Shown: positions 60,291 through 64,000 of the stretch, in pieces | Position numbering within the stretch: the first letter of the stretch is position 1 | Layout: each line of letters opens with the position of its first letter | Assembly: GCF_017874735.1 (NCBI RefSeq) | Contig: NZ_JAGGLV010000025.1 | Location: 1 to 64,000, forward strand | DNA from: Paenibacillus silagei | GTDB lineage: Bacteria > Bacillota > Bacilli > Paenibacillales > Paenibacillaceae | Length of the DNA: 64,000 nt | Direction: 5' to 3' | Program-made: the position numbers and the translations under genes | The notes under the pieces: generated by a model | Databases searched by the model: none | What the model was told of the DNA's origin: nothing | What the model saw: only the letters and a program-made list of their open reading frames with translations

Positions 60291-61268
60291 TCAATCTAAT
60301 TCTTGATCTAAAAGAGGTTTTACTAAACGACGCACTTCGTCTGTTGAAGTGGTTTCCATTAATTGGTCTCTTAGTTCGCCTGCGCCACTAAATCCACGAA
60401 CATAGATTTTGAAATAGCGAAGAAGGGGTCTAAATGAACGTGGCAGGGTTTCTGTTGAATATTTATCGTGAAGATCCAACTGTAAAAGAAGTAAATTGAG
60501 AAAATCCTTCGCGCTATGTTCTTTAGAGTCTTTCTCAAAAGCAAATGGATTAGTGAAAATGCCGCGGCCAATCATGATACCATCAACGCCGTATTGTTCA
60601 ACTATTTTTAATCCTGTTGCGCGGTCCGGAATATCTCCATTAATGGTTAACAACGTATTTGGGGCAATTTCATCGCGCAATTTTTTTATTTCAGGAATTA
60701 GTTCCCAGTGTGCAGCTACTTTACTCTTTTCTTTTTTGGTACGAAGGTGAATGGAAAGATTCGCAATATCTTGTTTCAATATATGTCCTAACCAATCGCG
60801 CCACTCATCAATTTTAGAGTAACCTAATCTTGTTTTAACACTAACCGGCAATCCACCTGCTTTTGCTGCTTGAATAATTTCTGCTGCAACTTCAGGATGG
60901 CGTATTAATCCGGCCCCTTTTCCACTGGCTGCGGCGTTTTGTGCTGGGCACCCCATGTTTATATCGATACCACGAAAACCAAGTTTTTTCATATCAATAC
61001 TCATCTGTTCAAAAAGTGCAGGTTTATTGCCCCAAATATGAGCGACAATCGGCTGCTCATCAGCTGTGAACATTAACCGGCCACCTACATTTTCTTTTCC
61101 AACAGGGTGACAATAATTTTCTGCGCTTGTGAATTCTGTGAAAAACACGTCAGGCTTTGCAGCTTCACTAATGACGTGACGAAATACTATATCTGTGACG
61201 TCTTCCATTGGAGCTAATATAAAAAACGGTTTCGGTAAATCCAGCCAAAAGTTTGGTTCGTTACGCAT
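60291..61268 (-). CDS. tRNA-dihydrouridine synthase
   Basis: A 325-residue flavoenzyme of the Dus family. The N-terminal FILAPMEDVTDIVFRHVI binds FMN, and NMGCPAQNAAASGKGAGLI carries the catalytic Cys. VSVKTRLGYSKIDEW and INGDIP followed by GIMIGRGIFTNPFAFE complete the barrel. ACAGGAGAAG precedes the ATG. The gene is visibly AT-richer than the genes to its left, with A/T-ending codons, which hints at acquisition by transfer or a separate insertion after groEL. Many spore formers have several Dus paralogs. Confidence 0.9.
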   Translation of the reverse strand: MRNEPNFWLDLPKPFFILAPMEDVTDIVFRHVISEAAKPDVFFTEFTSAENYCHPVGKENVGGRLMFTADEQPIVAHIWGNKPALFEQMSIDMKKLGFRGIDINMGCPAQNAAASGKGAGLIRHPEVAAEIIQAAKAGGLPVSVKTRLGYSKIDEWRDWLGHILKQDIANLSIHLRTKKEKSKVAAHWELIPEIKKLRDEIAPNTLLTINGDIPDRATGLKIVEQYGVDGIMIGRGIFTNPFAFEKDSKEHSAKDFLNLLLLQLDLHDKYSTETLPRSFRPLLRYFKIYVRGFSGAGELRDQLMETTSTDEVRRLVKPLLDQELD

Positions 61269-61520
61269 ATTATCTTCTCCTGTTGCAACATATAAAAACG
61301 ATATAGTCTATAGCAAAGTTTTTTACCCATCATACATAGTATCATTATTTTTCGTTTGATGCACAGAATCAATGGTGTGAGCGACGGACACATTTGTGGT
61401 GTCTGCCAAAGTCGAGCGGCAAGTGAGAACTTAAAGATTTCTTTAACTTTCACACAGGGGTTAATCCGCCATGATAGAGTAATAGCTTGATAGGATTTCA
61501 AATTGAAAGGCCGGAACTTG

Positions 61521-63173
61521 ATGGGGAAAATCCGAGGTTTTATCATTTTTTTAATCTTTCTTCTCGCAACAACTCCATCAGCATCAGCAGCGGCACAAAG
61601 CTCCAACTATGCAGAAGGACTTAATCGCTTGGGATTGTTCAGTGGAACGGAGCATGGATATGAACTGTCGCGGGTGCCTACCCGGGCAGAATCCCTTGTA
61701 ATGATGCTGCGTCTGTGGGGGAAGGAGAAAGAGGTCCTGGAAAGCACCTACAAAAATCCATTCACTGATACTGGGTGGGAAGGCCGCTACGTGTCGTATG
61801 CCTATACCAAGGGTGTAGTTAATGGAATTGATGAGTTTCGTTTTGGCGGTGACCGGCCCATCTCTCTTAACCAATATTGTTCAATGGTATTAAGGGTGTT
61901 GGGATATTCAGAAACCAAGGGCGACTTCACCTATGAAACTGCGGTTTCTTTCGCCTCCATAGTTCTAGGAATAGACCTTACCAAAGAACGCGAATTCAAT
62001 CGGGGAACTCTTGCAAAAATAAGCAGTTATGTTCTAAATACAAGATCCAAAAACCAACTTGCCACGCTAGGTCAAACCCTTAGTGCAACAGATGTCTTCA
62101 CCACGCAACAATTAAAAGAGGCAAGGGCACTTTGGGAGCAGGATAAAAATCTGGATGGAGCGACGATTTTAATCTATGCGGTTGGTTCTGATCTTGAATC
62201 TCAGCAAGGCCGGCTAACCGATGATTTGGAAGAAATTTTACGTGGTCAGCCAAACCAAAATACGAAAATCCTGATTCAAACAGGCGGAACGCTCAACTAT
62301 CACAACAAATATATGGCTGATGGAGCAGCGGAACGCTTTCAGGTTAGCCATGGACAACTTCAAAAGCACGAAAGTCATATCCAAACTGCCGCATCAGACC
62401 CTAAAACACTAAGGGATTTTCTTGTTTGGGGTAAAACCGTTGCACCAAGTGAGCGTTATATCCTGATTCTATGGGACCATGGGTATGGAACAATGGGCGG
62501 ATTTGGCGCAGACGAGTTAAACGAACGGAAAACGATGAAGGTTTCGGAGCTTTCCAAAGCAATCGGTTCATCAGATCTGTATTTCGACTTAATCGTCTTT
62601 GATGCATGTCTTATGGGCACCGTTGAAACTGCCTATGCTCTTAGAGATCAGGGCAAATATCTCATAGCTTCTGAAGATTCAACCCCCGCAGCAGGCTTGT
62701 ATTATACCACATGGATAGGTGCGCTAGAGCGAAACCCGCAGATCAGCACGGAAAGAATAGGGCGGTTAATTTTAGATTCTTTTACCCTTCATTCGGGGAT
62801 GGAAGCTAAGATGCAAACAACCATGTCCATGATGAAGCTGTCTCAGGCTGAATCCTTGGTTAAGGCCATAGAACACGCAGAGTTTGACCGCCCACTAACA
62901 GACCTTGCAAAACGATCAGAGCTGTTAGGCAAAAACGAAGGGATATTGGATCAATACGATCTTATAGAGATCATGGGCCAATCATCAGAAGTCACCGCTG
63001 CCGCCCAAGCACTTTCCTTCGAAGTAAGAAATTCAGCAGGCTATAACCACCGCAACGGTGTAGCTGTATATGTCCCTAACCAAAAAATCGAACTCACCCA
63101 TCAAATGAAACAAGAGCTACAAGCCATTGGTCTTAGCTCAAAATACATAGAAATTATTTGCAGCGGAAATTAG
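61521..63173 (+). CDS. Secreted clostripain-family (C11) cysteine protease with SLH-like region
   Basis: A protein of 550 residues from ATG 61521, with AAAGG ten bases upstream. The signal peptide (about 1-23) ends near SASAAAQ. The N-terminal 150 residues resemble S-layer homology repeats (TRAESLVMMLRLWG, FTDTGWEGRYVSYAYTKGVV). The C11 peptidase domain covers about 210-540, with the catalytic His in ILWDHGYGTMGG and Cys in FDACLMGTVETAY. It probably acts at the cell surface on Arg or Lys bonds. It lies in the AT-richer segment, followed 53 bp later by another secreted protein. Confidence 0.9.
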   Translation: MGKIRGFIIFLIFLLATTPSASAAAQSSNYAEGLNRLGLFSGTEHGYELSRVPTRAESLVMMLRLWGKEKEVLESTYKNPFTDTGWEGRYVSYAYTKGVVNGIDEFRFGGDRPISLNQYCSMVLRVLGYSETKGDFTYETAVSFASIVLGIDLTKEREFNRGTLAKISSYVLNTRSKNQLATLGQTLSATDVFTTQQLKEARALWEQDKNLDGATILIYAVGSDLESQQGRLTDDLEEILRGQPNQNTKILIQTGGTLNYHNKYMADGAAERFQVSHGQLQKHESHIQTAASDPKTLRDFLVWGKTVAPSERYILILWDHGYGTMGGFGADELNERKTMKVSELSKAIGSSDLYFDLIVFDACLMGTVETAYALRDQGKYLIASEDSTPAAGLYYTTWIGALERNPQISTERIGRLILDSFTLHSGMEAKMQTTMSMMKLSQAESLVKAIEHAEFDRPLTDLAKRSELLGKNEGILDQYDLIEIMGQSSEVTAAAQALSFEVRNSAGYNHRNGVAVYVPNQKIELTHQMKQELQAIGLSSKYIEIICSGN

Positions 63174-63226
63174 CTGTAAAGGCTGATCGTTGTCCAGAAT
63201 GTGGTCTTATAACGAGGAGGTATTTT

Positions 63227-64000
63227 ATGAAGAAGATTTTAAGCTTGATGCTGGTACTATCGCTTCTCGCATCAGTAACGCCTGTTTATGCGAATGTAGC
63301 AACAGAGTACAATTATGAGTTTGGTGTGAAAACAGGAGGAAACGATGACGGCGGAACAGGTGATGATATTTACATGGGCGTGAGTACCTATGAATCTGGA
63401 CCAGCCTCTGATTATGCAGCAAATTTTGGCGGAGCTCCCGCTTGGTCTGATATAAGACATACCTTTAAAATGGAAAATATTCCACCATGGAGAATGAATG
63501 AGCTCGTTTTTTGGCTGGTGGGCAGTGATGACTGGTACGGTAAATCTGTGGATTTGTATCTTCCCTATCTTGAGGGGAATACCAATCCGGCTAAGGTACA
63601 GACCATTAAAATAGATTCCTGGACAAGAGACCAGGGCAGACTTTACCGTGACATTTCGGACGTAACCAAAAGAAAATTCACCGATATAGGCTATGTTGAT
63701 GAGCTCGGCGGGGAGTTCTACCTGGATGCGAATTCGGCAGGCTCAGAACATGCAGAGTGGAACAAATATGTCAGAGATCAATATGGTTACTATGACATCA
63801 TGCAATATGAGGATGCTCCTGTATTCAGCTATTCTGTTTCGGATGACGCTGTAGGCAGGGATTGGTTAACATTTGAGGAGCCTACAAAAACAAAAACGTT
63901 TCAGCTCAATATTGACCGCAAGAAGCTTCACGATCAAATGGTTGCACAGAACAAAGCAGAGATTTCGCTAACCTACAGGGTGGCGCTGCTTGCCCAGTCT
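63227..64000 (+). CDS. Secreted protein of unknown function, truncated by window end
   Basis: At least 258 residues, still open at the window edge. GAGGAGG six bases before ATG 63227 gives a strong start. The signal peptide is MKKILSLMLVLSLLASVTPV then YAN, cut near residue 23. The next segment, EYNYEFGVKTGGNDDGGTGD, recalls the start of a PLAT/LH2 domain but the match is weak. The rest is rich in aromatic and acidic residues, with no catalytic motif I recognise. It is probably coexpressed with the clostripain-like protease. Confidence 0.75.
   Translation, partial: MKKILSLMLVLSLLASVTPVYANVATEYNYEFGVKTGGNDDGGTGDDIYMGVSTYESGPASDYAANFGGAPAWSDIRHTFKMENIPPWRMNELVFWLVGSDDWYGKSVDLYLPYLEGNTNPAKVQTIKIDSWTRDQGRLYRDISDVTKRKFTDIGYVDELGGEFYLDANSAGSEHAEWNKYVRDQYGYYDIMQYEDAPVFSYSVSDDAVGRDWLTFEEPTKTKTFQLNIDRKKLHDQMVAQNKAEISLTYRVALLAQS

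Noticed and set aside
58489..60294. A 601-residue open frame antisense to groEL
   Set aside because: It is a shadow of the strong codon bias in groEL; its sequence is compositionally odd and has no family resemblance or ribosome-binding site.

Overview
The window looks like chromosomal DNA of a spore-forming, flagellated, Gram-positive rod of the Paenibacillus type. The gene families present point that way: a YesM/YesN two-component pair beside an LplA/LplB/LplC-type ABC importer, an H-type small acid-soluble spore protein, two-gene bacterial NHEJ, a clostripain-like secreted protease, T-box leaders, and a CIRCE-controlled groESL. Genus is inference. There are no rRNA or tRNA genes, no integrase or transposase, and no CRISPR-Cas.

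Layout. 1-376: array of 51-bp hairpin repeats. 0.4-9.8 kb: two-component system divergent from a carbohydrate ABC importer and a heparinase II/III-like lyase. 9.8-13.3 kb: Fur-type iron/siderophore uptake genes (FhuF-like reductase, binding lipoprotein, AraC regulator fused to a binding-protein domain). 13.4-24 kb: single genes (excisionase-HTH/molybdate-type sensor, polysaccharide deacetylase, dGTPase, sigma-D-type chemoreceptor, 2-hydroxyacid dehydrogenase, thpR, SleB-like hydrolase, UgtP-like glycosyltransferase) separated by non-coding repeats. 24.2-32.4 kb: TetR regulator with a YhgE/Pip membrane protein, then gltB. 33-39.6 kb: ABC-2 exporter, M23 peptidase plus bactofilin, cardiolipin synthase, YitT protein. 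39.7-45.2 kb: an NHEJ locus (LigD-type polymerase, ATP-dependent ligase, Ku) interrupted by an ECF sigma/membrane-partner pair and flanked by a spore-protein gene. 46.5-60.2 kb: a block that I recall being largely syntenic with the B. subtilis tsaE-tsaB-rimI-tsaD-ydiF-moaC-tat-groESL region. Here leuA with two tandem T-box leaders, a hairpin array and a DnaA-box cluster lie between tsaD and the ABC-F gene. 60.3-64 kb: AT-richer DNA with a dihydrouridine synthase, a clostripain-family protease and a secreted protein cut by the window end.

The most unusual content is non-coding. Three arrays (1-376, 32481-32810, 51930-52317) and one solitary copy (42597-42640) share one design: a hairpin with an A-rich loop every 51-52 bp, separated by a GC-rich linker. 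Stem sequence differs between arrays but pairing is kept. Other signals are a cluster of four perfect and about five near-perfect DnaA boxes (52407-52665), two complete T-box leaders in series ahead of leuA (49.45-50.18 kb), a roughly 204-bp nested palindrome with 10-bp terminal inverted repeats (18981-19184), and a three-hairpin element (22506-22622).

Genes that probably work together: YesN/YesM sense a saccharide and drive the importer and lyase; FhuF, the binding lipoprotein and the AraC fusion form an iron-responsive unit; TsaE, TsaB and TsaD make t6A in tRNA; MoaC and MoaB serve molybdenum cofactor synthesis; TatA and TatC form a minimal Tat translocase; Ku, ligase and polymerase repair double-strand breaks, probably in spores.
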